Source: Gallionellaceae bacterium (GTDB lineage Bacteria > Pseudomonadota > Gammaproteobacteria > Burkholderiales > Gallionellaceae). From it: a DNA stretch of 64,000 bases. Under the pieces are notes generated by a model. The model ran no database searches. It was not told where the DNA came from and was given only the letters and a program-made list of their open reading frames with translations. The position numbers and the translations under genes are program-made. Positions within the stretch are counted from its first letter, which is position 1. Each line of letters begins with the position of its first letter. Positions 24,558-32,939 of the stretch are shown here, in pieces. The stretch covers positions 1 through 64,000 of the forward strand of contig JAVBYO010000033.1 in the NCBI GenBank assembly GCA_030823955.1, in the 5' to 3' direction.

Positions 24558-26168
24558 GTCGCGCATTGTGTCGAGAAATTCGCCGCGCACATATTTTAAT
24601 GCGGGTACCGGAAAGTAACCTTTTGGGCGATCTATCACGGCATCCGGGACGATGCCGCGCGCCAAAGCCTTGAGCGGGAATTTTCCGCCTTCTTTCAGTT
24701 TCAGCGCGGGAGGCATCTTTGCGGCCAGTTCCACCAGTTCGTGGTCGATGAACGGTACGCGGGCTTCCAGACCCCAAGCCATGGTCATGTTGTCCACGCG
24801 TTTGACCGGGTCGTCCACCATCAGTGTCGTCACATCCATGCGCAATACCTGGTCGAGGAACTCGTCCGCGCCGCTTTGCCGCAATTGTTCTTCCGCCCAG
24901 GCCGAGGTGACATCCGGTGCGGCATAGGTGTCGCTCATCATCTCCAGATATTCGGCATGGTCGCGGTCGAAATAGTGCTGCGAGAAGCGCTCCAGCGGGG
25001 TGCCGCTGGTCGCATCCATGCGCGGATACCAGAAGTAGCCGCCGAACACTTCGTCCGCGCCCTGACCGGCCAGTACCACTTTCACTTCCTGCGAGACTTT
25101 TTGCCCCAGCAGATAGAACGCGGTCACGTCATAACTCGGCATGGGTTCGCTCATCTCGGCGATGGCGGCAGGCAGGTGGCGCAACACTTCGCTGTTGGCT
25201 ACGGCGAACTTGTGATGGCGCGTGTTGAAATGGCTGGCGACGAGGTCGGAGTATGCGAATTCATCCGCCTGTTCGCCCGCCACAGCTTCGAAGCCGATGG
25301 AGAAGGTGTTTAACTCGTCCACATGGTCGGCCAGCAAGCCGACCAGCAGGCTGGAATCCAGTCCGCCGGACAGGAGCACACCCACCGGCACGTCCGAAGC
25401 CAGGCGGTGGCGTTCGACCGCACGGCGCAACACGGTGCGTGTCGCCGCCAGCCAATCCTGCTCGGACAGTGCCTGTTCGGGGCGAGTCGCGTCGAGTTGC
25501 CAATAACGCGTCAGGGCGACTTCGCCGTCCGCGCTGAAGGTCATGCTGTGTGCGGGCGGCAGTTTCTTTATCCCGCGCAATACGGTGCGCGGGGCCGGCA
25601 CTACGCTGTGCAGGGTGAAATGATGATGCAAGGCCACCGCATCAAGGTCGGTATCGATGCCGCCGCCGGCCAGCAGGGCTTGCAGGGTGGAGGCGAAACG
25701 CAGACGTGCCCCGTCCAGCGAGTAATACAGCGGTTTGATACCGAGGCGGTCGCGGGCAAGGAACAGGGATTTGGCACGCAGGTCGTAGATGGCGAAAGCG
25801 AACATGCCGTAAAAACGCTGCACACAACTTTTGCCCCAGGCATGGTAGGCCTTGAGGATGACTTCGCTGTCGCCGTGCGAGAAGAACTCGTAGCCCATCT
25901 CCACCAGCTCGGCACGCAGTTCCTTGTAGTTATAGATGGTGCCGTTGAACACCAGCGCCAGATGCAGTGTCTTGTCCAGCATGGGCTGGTCGGCATGGGC
26001 GGAGAGGTCGATGATGGCCAGACGGCGGTGGCCGAACGCCAGCGGGCCTTCGCTGAAGTAGCCTTCGTGATCGGGGCCGCGCCGCGCCAGCCGCGTGGTC
26101 ATGCGTTGTAGCGCCTCCCGGTCGGGGACGGAATGATCGAAACGTAACTCACCACAGATGCCGCACAT
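24384..26168 (-). CDS. Asparagine-synthetase-family amidotransferase (N-acetylglutaminylglutamine amidotransferase type)
   Basis: The start is the ATG at 26168, which exposes the catalytic Cys2 of MCGICGELRF; 594 residues. The N-terminal class II glutaminase domain (1-210) has RRGPDHEGYF, GHRRLAIIDLS and NGTIYNYKELR. The C-terminal synthetase domain has the ATP pyrophosphatase loop LLSGGLDSSLL near 263-273 and GQGADEVFGGY. Sequence style matches the amidotransferase of the NAGGN osmolyte trio more than housekeeping AsnB, but the usual ATP-grasp/GNAT partner gene is not adjacent. argA is divergent instead. Either asparagine synthetase or NAGGN amidotransferase is possible. A 3' fragment of a homologue lies 1.2 kb away beside tRNA-Phe. 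Confidence 0.8.
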   Translation of the reverse strand: MCGICGELRFDHSVPDREALQRMTTRLARRGPDHEGYFSEGPLAFGHRRLAIIDLSAHADQPMLDKTLHLALVFNGTIYNYKELRAELVEMGYEFFSHGDSEVILKAYHAWGKSCVQRFYGMFAFAIYDLRAKSLFLARDRLGIKPLYYSLDGARLRFASTLQALLAGGGIDTDLDAVALHHHFTLHSVVPAPRTVLRGIKKLPPAHSMTFSADGEVALTRYWQLDATRPEQALSEQDWLAATRTVLRRAVERHRLASDVPVGVLLSGGLDSSLLVGLLADHVDELNTFSIGFEAVAGEQADEFAYSDLVASHFNTRHHKFAVANSEVLRHLPAAIAEMSEPMPSYDVTAFYLLGQKVSQEVKVVLAGQGADEVFGGYFWYPRMDATSGTPLERFSQHYFDRDHAEYLEMMSDTYAAPDVTSAWAEEQLRQSGADEFLDQVLRMDVTTLMVDDPVKRVDNMTMAWGLEARVPFIDHELVELAAKMPPALKLKEGGKFPLKALARGIVPDAVIDRPKGYFPVPALKYVRGEFLDTMRDILNSEACIQRGVFRREYVAKLLAAPEAHLTRIQGSKLWHLALLEWWLQINVDGKSGQ

Positions 26169-26323
26169 GCAAGACTCCATCGGTTTCGGATGGCGGATTA
26201 TCGCCTACGGCGGAAAAAGAAGCAGGTGATTGCGAGGGTCGTCGTGGACGCGCGGCTATTGCGTTATATGCCCGCCTTGCAGGATACTGTGCGCCACCTG
26301 ATCTTCACCGAGTCCTGTCTGTC

Positions 26324-27655
26324 ATGTCACAGCATCTTGCCCACAGTCCCGCCGAGTTCGTCGCATGGTTCCGTTCAGTCGCTCCCTATATCAATGCCTT
26401 TCGCGGCAAGACCTTTGTTGTTGCGTTCGGCGGAGAGGTGGTGGCGGACGGTAAGTTCGTCGAGTTGACCCACGATTTCAACCTGCTCGCCAGCCTCGGT
26501 GTGCGGCTGGTGCTGGTACACGGTGCGCGGCCACAGATCGAACAGCATCTGTCGCGCAACGATATCACCGACCAATACCATCACGGCATACGCCTCACGG
26601 ATACCGCGACCATGCAATGCGTGAAAGAGGCGGTCGGGCGCGTGCGTCTGGAGATCGAAGCGCTGTTGTCGATGGGGTTGGCCAATTCACCGATGGCGAA
26701 CGCCGATATCCGCGTGGCTGGCGGCAATTTCATCACCGCGCAGCCGATGGGCGTCATCAACGGTGTCGATCTGCTGCATACCGGCCGTGTGCGCAAAGTC
26801 GATGTGGCGGCATTACGCGACCGCATGGAGTTCGGCGAGGTTGTGCTGTTGTCGCCGCTGGGTTATTCGCCCACCGGCGAGGTGTTCAATCTGACACTGG
26901 AAGATGTTGCCACCCAGACGGCTATTGCGCTGGATGCGGACAAGTTGATTTTCATGATGGATACCGACGGTGTGACCGACAGGGATGGCTCGCTATTGCA
27001 TGAGTTAACTGTCGCCGGGGCGAACAAGGTGCTGTCGGGTAAACGCAAACTGCCGGACGATGTGGGTCTGTTCCTGCCGTGTGCGGTGCGTGCTTGCGAG
27101 GGCGGGGTGGCGCGCGCGCATCTGATCAGTCGCCATCAGGACGGGGCGATCCTGCAGGAGCTGTTCTCCGATGTCGGCATCGGCACCATGGTGGTGGAAA
27201 GCACGCTGAATACTCTGCGCGATGCCACGATCAATGATGTCGGCGGTATCCTGAAATTGTTGCAGCCGCTCGAGTCCGAAGGCATCCTGGTGAGGCGTTC
27301 GCGCGAGTTGTTGGAGCGCGAGATCGAGCGTTTCGTGGTGCTGGAACACGACCGGCGCATCATCGGTTGTGCCGCGCTGTATCCGTTCACCGAGGAGAAG
27401 TCGGCCGAGCTGGCCTGTCTGGCGATCCAGCCGAGTTATCGCGACCATGGTTACGGTGATGCGTTGCTCAAACATATGGCAGCGGAAGCGCAGGCGCAGG
27501 GTCTGCGCAAGTTGTTCGTGCTCACCACGCGTACCGCACACTGGTTTCTTGAGCGCGGTTTCAAGGAGGTCGGCGTCGATCAGTTGCCGACCCGGAAACA
27601 GGAACTGTATAACTATCAGCGGCGCTCGAAGGTCTTTGTCCGTTCACTGAAATAA
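26324..27655 (+). CDS. argA: Amino-acid N-acetyltransferase (N-acetylglutamate synthase)
   Basis: The product of 443 residues is the classical two-domain ArgA: an amino-acid-kinase-like domain (about 1-290; FVVAFGGEVVADGKF, LVLVHGARPQIEQ) that binds arginine for feedback control, and a C-terminal GNAT domain (about 295-443; ELACLAIQPSYRDHGYGDALL with the acetyl-CoA loop). It acetylates glutamate to open arginine synthesis. The ATG at 26324 has only a weak ribosome-binding site. It is divergent from the amidotransferase gene across 155 bp that must hold both promoters; I could not pick them with confidence. Confidence 0.95.
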   Translation: MSQHLAHSPAEFVAWFRSVAPYINAFRGKTFVVAFGGEVVADGKFVELTHDFNLLASLGVRLVLVHGARPQIEQHLSRNDITDQYHHGIRLTDTATMQCVKEAVGRVRLEIEALLSMGLANSPMANADIRVAGGNFITAQPMGVINGVDLLHTGRVRKVDVAALRDRMEFGEVVLLSPLGYSPTGEVFNLTLEDVATQTAIALDADKLIFMMDTDGVTDRDGSLLHELTVAGANKVLSGKRKLPDDVGLFLPCAVRACEGGVARAHLISRHQDGAILQELFSDVGIGTMVVESTLNTLRDATINDVGGILKLLQPLESEGILVRRSRELLEREIERFVVLEHDRRIIGCAALYPFTEEKSAELACLAIQPSYRDHGYGDALLKHMAAEAQAQGLRKLFVLTTRTAHWFLERGFKEVGVDQLPTRKQELYNYQRRSKVFVRSLK

Positions 27656-27732
27656 GCGAGCGGTCTTTCTGGTTGGCCGGATTCACAGTAGTGTCATAAT
27701 CCGGTCTCATAATCGTCACATGGAGAAAAAAG

Positions 27733-28005
27733 ATGGCAAGAATGGTGCAGTGCGTAAAACTCGGCCGCGAAGCGGAAGGGCTGGATCGCCCGACTTATCC
27801 GGGGCCGCTGGGTCAGCGGATATACGACAACGTATCGAAGGAGGCCTGGCAGGGCTGGATCAAGTTTCAGACCATGCTGGTGAACGAGAACCGTCTCAAT
27901 CTGGCGGACGTAAAGGCGCGCAAATATCTGGCCGAGCAGATGGAGAACTATTTCTTCGGCACGGACACCCAGATGCCGTCGGGTTTCGTGCCTCCGGCAC
28001 ACTGA
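27733..28005 (+). CDS. yggX: Fe(II)-trafficking protein YggX
   Basis: The 90-residue product begins [20 protein letters not shown]; the conserved Cys7, the [18 protein letters not shown] segment and the C-terminal QMENYFFG mark the YggX family. It helps protect and repair iron-sulfur proteins under oxidative stress. It stands 77 nt after argA and 14 nt before ppk1. Confidence 0.95.
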   Translation: MARMVQCVKLGREAEGLDRPTYPGPLGQRIYDNVSKEAWQGWIKFQTMLVNENRLNLADVKARKYLAEQMENYFFGTDTQMPSGFVPPAH

Positions 28006-28019
28006 AGCAGACAGCGAAA

Positions 28020-30113
28020 GTGGCGAAACGATTTCCCCCGCAACAGTTCCTGAATCGCGAACTCGGCTTGCTGGAGTTCAACCGGCGCGTGTTGGCGCAG
28101 GCCGAGAATCCGGCCATTCCGCCGCTGGAACGGTTGAAATACCTGTGTATCGTCAGCAGCAATCTTGATGAATTCTTCGAGATCCGCGTCGCCGGACTGA
28201 AAGAGCAGATCAAGGTCGGTGCGGTCTCTTCCGGGCCGGACGGTTTGGATGCCGCCCAGATCCTCAAGCGTGTGCGCGACCAGGCGCACCAGATCATCGA
28301 GCGGCAATATCAGATATTCAACAAAGACCTCGTTCCCACGCTGGCCACGGCGGGGGTGCATTTCCTGCGCCGCACACATTGGAACGAAGTACAAAGCGCT
28401 TGGGTGAAAGATTTTTTCCTGCGCGAAGTGATGCCGGTACTCACCCCTATCGGTCTTGATCCCTCGCATCCATTCCCGCGTGTGCTCAACAAGAGTTTGA
28501 ACTTCGCCGTCGAGCTCAGCGGCAAAGATGCCTTCGGGCGCAATTCCGCCAAGGCTATCGTGCAGGCACCCCGTGTATTGCCGCGTGCCATCCTGATGCC
28601 GCGCGAGATATCGGGGTGTGAATACGGCTTCGTGTTCCTGTCTTCCATCCTGCATGCCCATGTCGGGGAGTTGTTCTCGGGTATGGACGTGTTGGGGTGT
28701 TACCAGTTCCGCGTCACGCGCAACAGCGATCTGTTCGTGGACGAAGAAGAGGTCAAGAACCTGCGTATCAGCCTGCAGGGCGAATTGCCGCAGCGCCATT
28801 TTGGCGATGCGGTGCGGCTGGAAGTCGCCGACAATTGCACCCCGGAGATGGCGGAGTTCCTGTTGCAGCAGTTCGACCTCAAGGCGGACGATCTGTATCG
28901 TGTGCATGGCCCGGTCAATCTGGTGCGGTTGATGCGCATCCCGGATGAAGTGGCGCGTGAGGATCTGAAGTTCCCGCCTTTTGTGCCGGGCATGCCGCCC
29001 GCGCTGCAAAAGAAGGGCGCCGACATGTTCAAGCTCATCCGCAAAGGCGATGTGCTGCTGCATCATCCCTACCAGTCCTTCCGGCCGGTGATCGATTTCA
29101 TCCAGCAGGCGGCGGACGATCCGCAGGTCGTTTCCATCAAGCAGACGGTGTATCGCACCGGGGCTGACTCCGCCATCATGGAGGCGCTGATCGCCGCCGC
29201 CCAGTGCGGGAAAGAAGTCACCGTGGTGGTGGAGTTGCTGGCGCGTTTCGACGAAGAGGCCAATATCAACTGGGCCAGCCGTTTGGAGGAGGCCGGGGCG
29301 CATGTCGTGTACGGCGTGGTCGGACACAAGACCCATGCCAAGATGCTGATGGTGATACGCCGCGAAGACGGCAAGTTACGGCGTTATGTGCATCTCTCCA
29401 CCGGCAACTACCATCCGCGTACCGCCAGGCTGTATACCGACTTCGGGCTGTTCACCTGCAACGAGGAGGTCTGTTCCGATGTGAACCAGGTGTTCGTGCA
29501 ACTCACCGGCCTGGGCAAAGCCAGCAAGTTGAGCCACCTGTGGCAATCGCCGTTTTCGCTGCATAGCCAAGTACTGCGCGCGATCCAGAACGAGACCAAA
29601 CTCGCCAAGGTCGGCAAGAACGCGCACATCATCGCCAAGATGAATGCGTTGCTCGAACCCGAGATCATCATGGCCTTGTACGAGGCTTCGCGCGCGGGAG
29701 TGAAGATCGATCTGATCGTGCGCGGTGTGTGCGCCCTGCGCCCCGGAGTGCCGGGATTGTCGGATAACATCAATGTGCGCTCCATCATAGGCCGCTTTCT
29801 GGAACATACGCGTATCTTCTATTTCCGCAACGATCTGGCACACGATGTCTATCTGTCCAGCGCCGACTGGATGGACCGCAATTTCTTCCGGCGTATCGAG
29901 GTTTGTTTCCCGCTGCTCGACGGCAAACTCAAGAAACGTGTGATTGAAGAGGGACTGAAGACCTATCTGCAGGATAACAGCCAGTCTTGGGAGATGGACA
30001 GCGACGGCGGCTGGCATTTGAAGACGACGCGCAGTCCGGCGCCGAAATGCGCGCAGCTGTTGTTGCTGCAGAGCCTAGCCAGTAAGCCGGTGATTTCGGC
30101 AGAAGACGCCTGA
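28020..30113 (+). CDS. ppk1: Polyphosphate kinase 1
   Basis: With GTG at 28020 as start the product has 697 residues, the family length. The N, head and two catalytic C domains are all present. The autophosphorylated His lies in VGHKTHAKMLMV, the second conserved His in HLSTGNYHPRTARLYTDFG, and the ATP-binding loop region in QTVYRTGADS. PPK1 polymerises ATP gamma-phosphate to polyphosphate. The open frame continues 300 nt upstream in a different frame from yggX, which is not coding. It opens a polyphosphate gene set with sixA and pap downstream. Confidence 0.95.
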   Translation: MAKRFPPQQFLNRELGLLEFNRRVLAQAENPAIPPLERLKYLCIVSSNLDEFFEIRVAGLKEQIKVGAVSSGPDGLDAAQILKRVRDQAHQIIERQYQIFNKDLVPTLATAGVHFLRRTHWNEVQSAWVKDFFLREVMPVLTPIGLDPSHPFPRVLNKSLNFAVELSGKDAFGRNSAKAIVQAPRVLPRAILMPREISGCEYGFVFLSSILHAHVGELFSGMDVLGCYQFRVTRNSDLFVDEEEVKNLRISLQGELPQRHFGDAVRLEVADNCTPEMAEFLLQQFDLKADDLYRVHGPVNLVRLMRIPDEVAREDLKFPPFVPGMPPALQKKGADMFKLIRKGDVLLHHPYQSFRPVIDFIQQAADDPQVVSIKQTVYRTGADSAIMEALIAAAQCGKEVTVVVELLARFDEEANINWASRLEEAGAHVVYGVVGHKTHAKMLMVIRREDGKLRRYVHLSTGNYHPRTARLYTDFGLFTCNEEVCSDVNQVFVQLTGLGKASKLSHLWQSPFSLHSQVLRAIQNETKLAKVGKNAHIIAKMNALLEPEIIMALYEASRAGVKIDLIVRGVCALRPGVPGLSDNINVRSIIGRFLEHTRIFYFRNDLAHDVYLSSADWMDRNFFRRIEVCFPLLDGKLKKRVIEEGLKTYLQDNSQSWEMDSDGGWHLKTTRSPAPKCAQLLLLQSLASKPVISAEDA

Positions 30114-30124
30114 GTTCGCCGGGG

Positions 30125-30484
30125 TCAGGTTTTCTTGGGGCGTCCGGTCTTGATCTTTTCAAGACTCGCCACGGTCTGTTTCAATTGCGCGGCAGTCTGT
30201 TTTGACAACACATGCAGTCCGGCGCGCAACAGCTCGCTTTTCTTCACATGTAATCCGGTCTTGAGCATCTTCTGTTTGATCTCTGCGATGAGGTCGTAAT
30301 CGCTCTGCGGCATGGTGAAGCTGTCGCGGACTACCTTGATCTTGCTGTCGATCTTTTTCTCTTTTTTTACTTTTTTCTCGGACACGGCGACGGCGGTTTT
30401 GGTCGTCGCAGTCCGGCGCGGAGCGGCGGTCCGCTTGGCGGCAGGCTTCGCGGCAACTTTGCGCGGGTTGGTGTTTTCGGTCAT
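30125..30484 (-). CDS. Lys/Ala-rich protein with ribbon-helix-helix-like C-terminus
   Basis: The start is the ATG at 30484, after GAGGAG; 119 residues. Residues 1-50 are a basic, disordered, histone-H1-like stretch (repeated AAKPAAKR, RRTATTKT). Residues about 55-95 (FTMPQSDYDLIAEIKQKM, then a KKSELLRAGLHVL helix) resemble the ribbon-helix-helix fold seen in CopG/ParD-type proteins. It is probably a DNA-binding protein, perhaps nucleoid-associated. It lies between ppk1 and divergent sixA, facing a palindrome at 30521-30533 that may be its operator. Exact family not recognised. Confidence 0.6.
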   Translation of the reverse strand: MTENTNPRKVAAKPAAKRTAAPRRTATTKTAVAVSEKKVKKEKKIDSKIKVVRDSFTMPQSDYDLIAEIKQKMLKTGLHVKKSELLRAGLHVLSKQTAAQLKQTVASLEKIKTGRPKKT

Positions 30485-30520
30485 GTTTCGCTCCTCGATA
30501 TTAGGGATGGCGAAATCAGT

Positions 30521-30559
30521 ATATACGGTATATTCTGCGAACTGAATTGTAATATACGG
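30521..30559. promoter_or_regulatory. Palindrome and direct repeat between the RHH-like gene and sixA
   Basis: ATATACGGTATAT (30521-30533) is a perfect palindrome around its central G. The half ATATACGG recurs at 30552-30559, exactly 31 bp further on, about three helical turns. This is the layout of a cooperative operator in an 82-bp divergent promoter region. Confidence 0.45.
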
Positions 30560-30566
30560 AGTAGGC

Positions 30567-31019
30567 ATGGAACTGATTCTGTGGCGGCATGCGGAGGCGG
30601 TTGACGGCAGTCCGGACCACAGCCGTCTGCTGACGGAAAAGGGCAGGCGTCAAGCCGAGCGTATGGCTGCGTTCCTGTCGCAAAGACTTCCCGCCGATAC
30701 CCGCATCCTGGTCAGTCCGGCATTGCGCGCGCAACAGACCGCCGCCGCACTCACCACGAAATTCATCACGGAACCCGCCATCGATGTCGGTGCCACGCCG
30801 CAGGCTGCACTTGCCGCGGCAGGCTGGCCGCTGGCGAAAGGCGCAACGCTGCTGGTCGGTCACCAGCCTTGGCTGGGCGAGGTTGCGGCACTGGTGATGA
30901 GTGGTAGCGCGGATTATTGGAGCGTCAAGAAAGGCGCGGTCTGGTGGTTCAGTCGTCGCGAACGCGAGGGCGATTATCAGACTATTCTGCGCTTGGTCAT
31001 CACCCCTGAATATTTGTAA
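30567..31019 (+). CDS. sixA: Phosphohistidine phosphatase SixA
   Basis: This 150-residue histidine phosphatase family member has the catalytic LWRHAEA (His8), Arg pair in the LVSPALRAQQTA region and the second His in LVGHQPWLGE. SixA removes phosphate from histidine-containing phosphotransfer domains (for example PtsN-type or ArcB systems). It lies between ppk1 and pap and divergent from the RHH-like gene. Normal length. Confidence 0.92.
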   Translation: MELILWRHAEAVDGSPDHSRLLTEKGRRQAERMAAFLSQRLPADTRILVSPALRAQQTAAALTTKFITEPAIDVGATPQAALAAAGWPLAKGATLLVGHQPWLGEVAALVMSGSADYWSVKKGAVWWFSRREREGDYQTILRLVITPEYL

Positions 31020-31039
31020 GTCATCGATCGGAGAGTCGT

Positions 31040-32539
31040 ATGTTTGAATCAGCTGAGTTGGGACACAAGATAGATAAAGCCACTTATGATGCCGAAGTGC
31101 CGAAACTGCGCGAGGCTTTGCTGGACATGCAGTTCGATCTGGCGGAGAAGGCGCGCTTCCCGGTCATCATCCTGGTGGGCGGTGTGGATGGCGCGGGACG
31201 CGGCGAGACCGTGAACCTGCTCAACGAATGGATGGACCCGCGTTATATCCAGACCCATGGCATGGGCGATCCTTCCGATGAGGAGATGGAGCGTCCGATG
31301 ATGTGGCGCTTTTGGCGCGCGCTTCCGCCCAAAGGCAAGATCGGCGTGTTCCTCGGCTCTTGGTACACCTGGCCTATCCTGAACCGCGTGATGGGGGTGA
31401 CCAAGACCGCCGATCTCGACCAGAGTTTGGAACGCGCCAAGCGGCTGGAGAAGATGCTCACCGACGAGGGGGCGCTCATCATCAAATTCTGGATGCATCT
31501 GTCCAAAGAGAAGCAGGAGGCGCGTCTCAAGTTGCTGGAGAAGAGCCCGAAGACCCGCTGGCGCGTGACCAAACGCGACTGGGAGCACTACAAGCGTTAC
31601 GACAAGTTCCTCAAGGTGCATGAAAGTGTCATTCGCCACACCAGCACGGCAGAGGCTCCCTGGATCATCATCGAAGGGGCCGATGCCCGTTACCGCAGTC
31701 TGACGGTTGGCAAGGTCATCCTTGAGACCATACGCAAGCGTCTGGCCGACTTCGACAAGAAGAAAGAGACTGCCGTACGGGCAGCCCCTTTGCTGCCGTC
31801 CATCGACAAGTTGCATATCCTCAAGACGCTCGATCTTTCCCAGAAGCTGGAAAAGAAGCGTTTCGAGGCAGACTTGGAAAAGTACCAGGGTAAGCTGGCT
31901 TTGCTGACGCGCGATCCGAGATTCAAAGAGATCACCGTGGTGGCGGTGTTCGAGGGCAACGATGCGGCGGGCAAGGGCGGCAGTATCCGCCGTATCACCA
32001 GCGCGGTCGATGCGCGCCAATATCAGGTCGTGCCTATCGCCGCGCCGACCGAGGAAGAGCGTGCGCAGCCCTATCTGTGGCGCTTCTGGCGGCATATGCC
32101 GCGCAGGGGGCGGGTCACTATCTTTGACCGTTCATGGTACGGGCGGGTGTTGGTGGAGCGGGTGGAGAAGTTCTGTTCGGAGGCGGACTGGATGCGGGCC
32201 TATCACGAGATCAACGATTTCGAGGCCCAGCTCGCGCGTAATCACATCGTCGTCGTCAAATTCTGGCTGGCAATCAGCAAAGACGAACAGTTGCGCCGTT
32301 TTGAGGAGCGCAAAAAGACCGGTTTCAAGCGCTTCAAGATCACCGATGAGGATTGGCGTAACCGTGAGAAATGGGAAGACTATGAACAATCCATCTGCGA
32401 CATGGTAGACCGCACCAGCACCAGTCTCGCGCCATGGACGCTGGTCGAGGCCAACGACAAGAATTTTGCGCGCATCAAGGTACTGAAGACCTTATGCCAG
32501 CGTATCGAAGCGGCGATGAAGAAGGTCGGGTCGACGTAA
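31040..32539 (+). CDS. pap: Polyphosphate:AMP phosphotransferase (two-domain PPK2)
   Basis: The 499 residues form two consecutive PPK2 domains. The N-terminal one has a modified Walker A, GGVDGAGRGETVN (about 49-61), the C-terminal one a full GNDAAGKGGSI (about 305-315) with the downstream DRSWYGRVLVERV motif. This fused form (class II PPK2) phosphorylates AMP to ADP with polyphosphate. Its place behind ppk1 and sixA fits a unit for making and spending polyphosphate. A strong terminator follows. Confidence 0.93.
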   Translation: MFESAELGHKIDKATYDAEVPKLREALLDMQFDLAEKARFPVIILVGGVDGAGRGETVNLLNEWMDPRYIQTHGMGDPSDEEMERPMMWRFWRALPPKGKIGVFLGSWYTWPILNRVMGVTKTADLDQSLERAKRLEKMLTDEGALIIKFWMHLSKEKQEARLKLLEKSPKTRWRVTKRDWEHYKRYDKFLKVHESVIRHTSTAEAPWIIIEGADARYRSLTVGKVILETIRKRLADFDKKKETAVRAAPLLPSIDKLHILKTLDLSQKLEKKRFEADLEKYQGKLALLTRDPRFKEITVVAVFEGNDAAGKGGSIRRITSAVDARQYQVVPIAAPTEEERAQPYLWRFWRHMPRRGRVTIFDRSWYGRVLVERVEKFCSEADWMRAYHEINDFEAQLARNHIVVVKFWLAISKDEQLRRFEERKKTGFKRFKITDEDWRNREKWEDYEQSICDMVDRTSTSLAPWTLVEANDKNFARIKVLKTLCQRIEAAMKKVGST

Positions 32540-32548
32540 CGGAGGTGC

Positions 32549-32580
32549 CCCGCGCCAGGCAGTCCTGGCGCGGGTTGTTT
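32549..32580 (+). terminator. Terminator after pap
   Basis: CCCGCGCCAGG (32549-32559) and CCTGGCGCGGG (32564-32574) form an 11-bp perfect stem with a CAGT loop, followed by TTGTTT. Confidence 0.85.
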
Positions 32581-32908
32581 AGAGCCCGTTCTTCAACGTG
32601 GCGATAAATGTCTGGCGCTTGCTGTCGCGGTCTGCGGTGACTTTTAACAGCGCTTCGTGCTCGGCGGCATCAAGGGAGGTTCCTTTGCCTTTGGCAAGCA
32701 GTGCTTCCTGGAATTTGAACCACGCCGTATAGACGGAGATGAAATCGGATAGTGTCTGCCCCAAGGCGCTGTCGTTCCTGGTCACAGCGGCCAGTAGTTT
32801 TTCGGTCGACTCCCACTCGACATAAGGGATCTTCAGGCGCGTGGCGGCGGAAAGTGCGGCAAAGTGCAGCAGATCATCGACATCTTTGTGCGTAACGAAA
32901 TGGGTCAT
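32579..32908 (-). CDS. Hypothetical protein, 109 residues, downstream of pilU
   Basis: The ATG at 32908 follows AGGAAGGAA, a strong ribosome-binding site. The product (MTHFVTHKDVDDLLHFAALS and so on) appears soluble and almost wholly helical, without cysteine or membrane segments. It lies 31 nt after pilU on the same strand and so may belong to the pilT-pilU operon, ending at the terminator zone of pap. No family recognised; a pilus-motor accessory role is only inferred from position. Confidence 0.6.
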   Translation of the reverse strand: MTHFVTHKDVDDLLHFAALSAATRLKIPYVEWESTEKLLAAVTRNDSALGQTLSDFISVYTAWFKFQEALLAKGKGTSLDAAEHEALLKVTADRDSKRQTFIATLKNGL

Positions 32909-32939
32909 TTTGATTCCTTCCTGAAGCGTTGCCTCCGGG

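Noticed and set aside
23115-24600. Complete integrative element with integrase at tRNA-Phe
   Set aside because: No recombinase gene is present; only a remnant can be supported.
27720-28019. In-frame upstream extension of ppk1 overlapping yggX
   Set aside because: yggX occupies the region in another frame with clear family motifs; PPK1 homology begins at the GTG at 28020.
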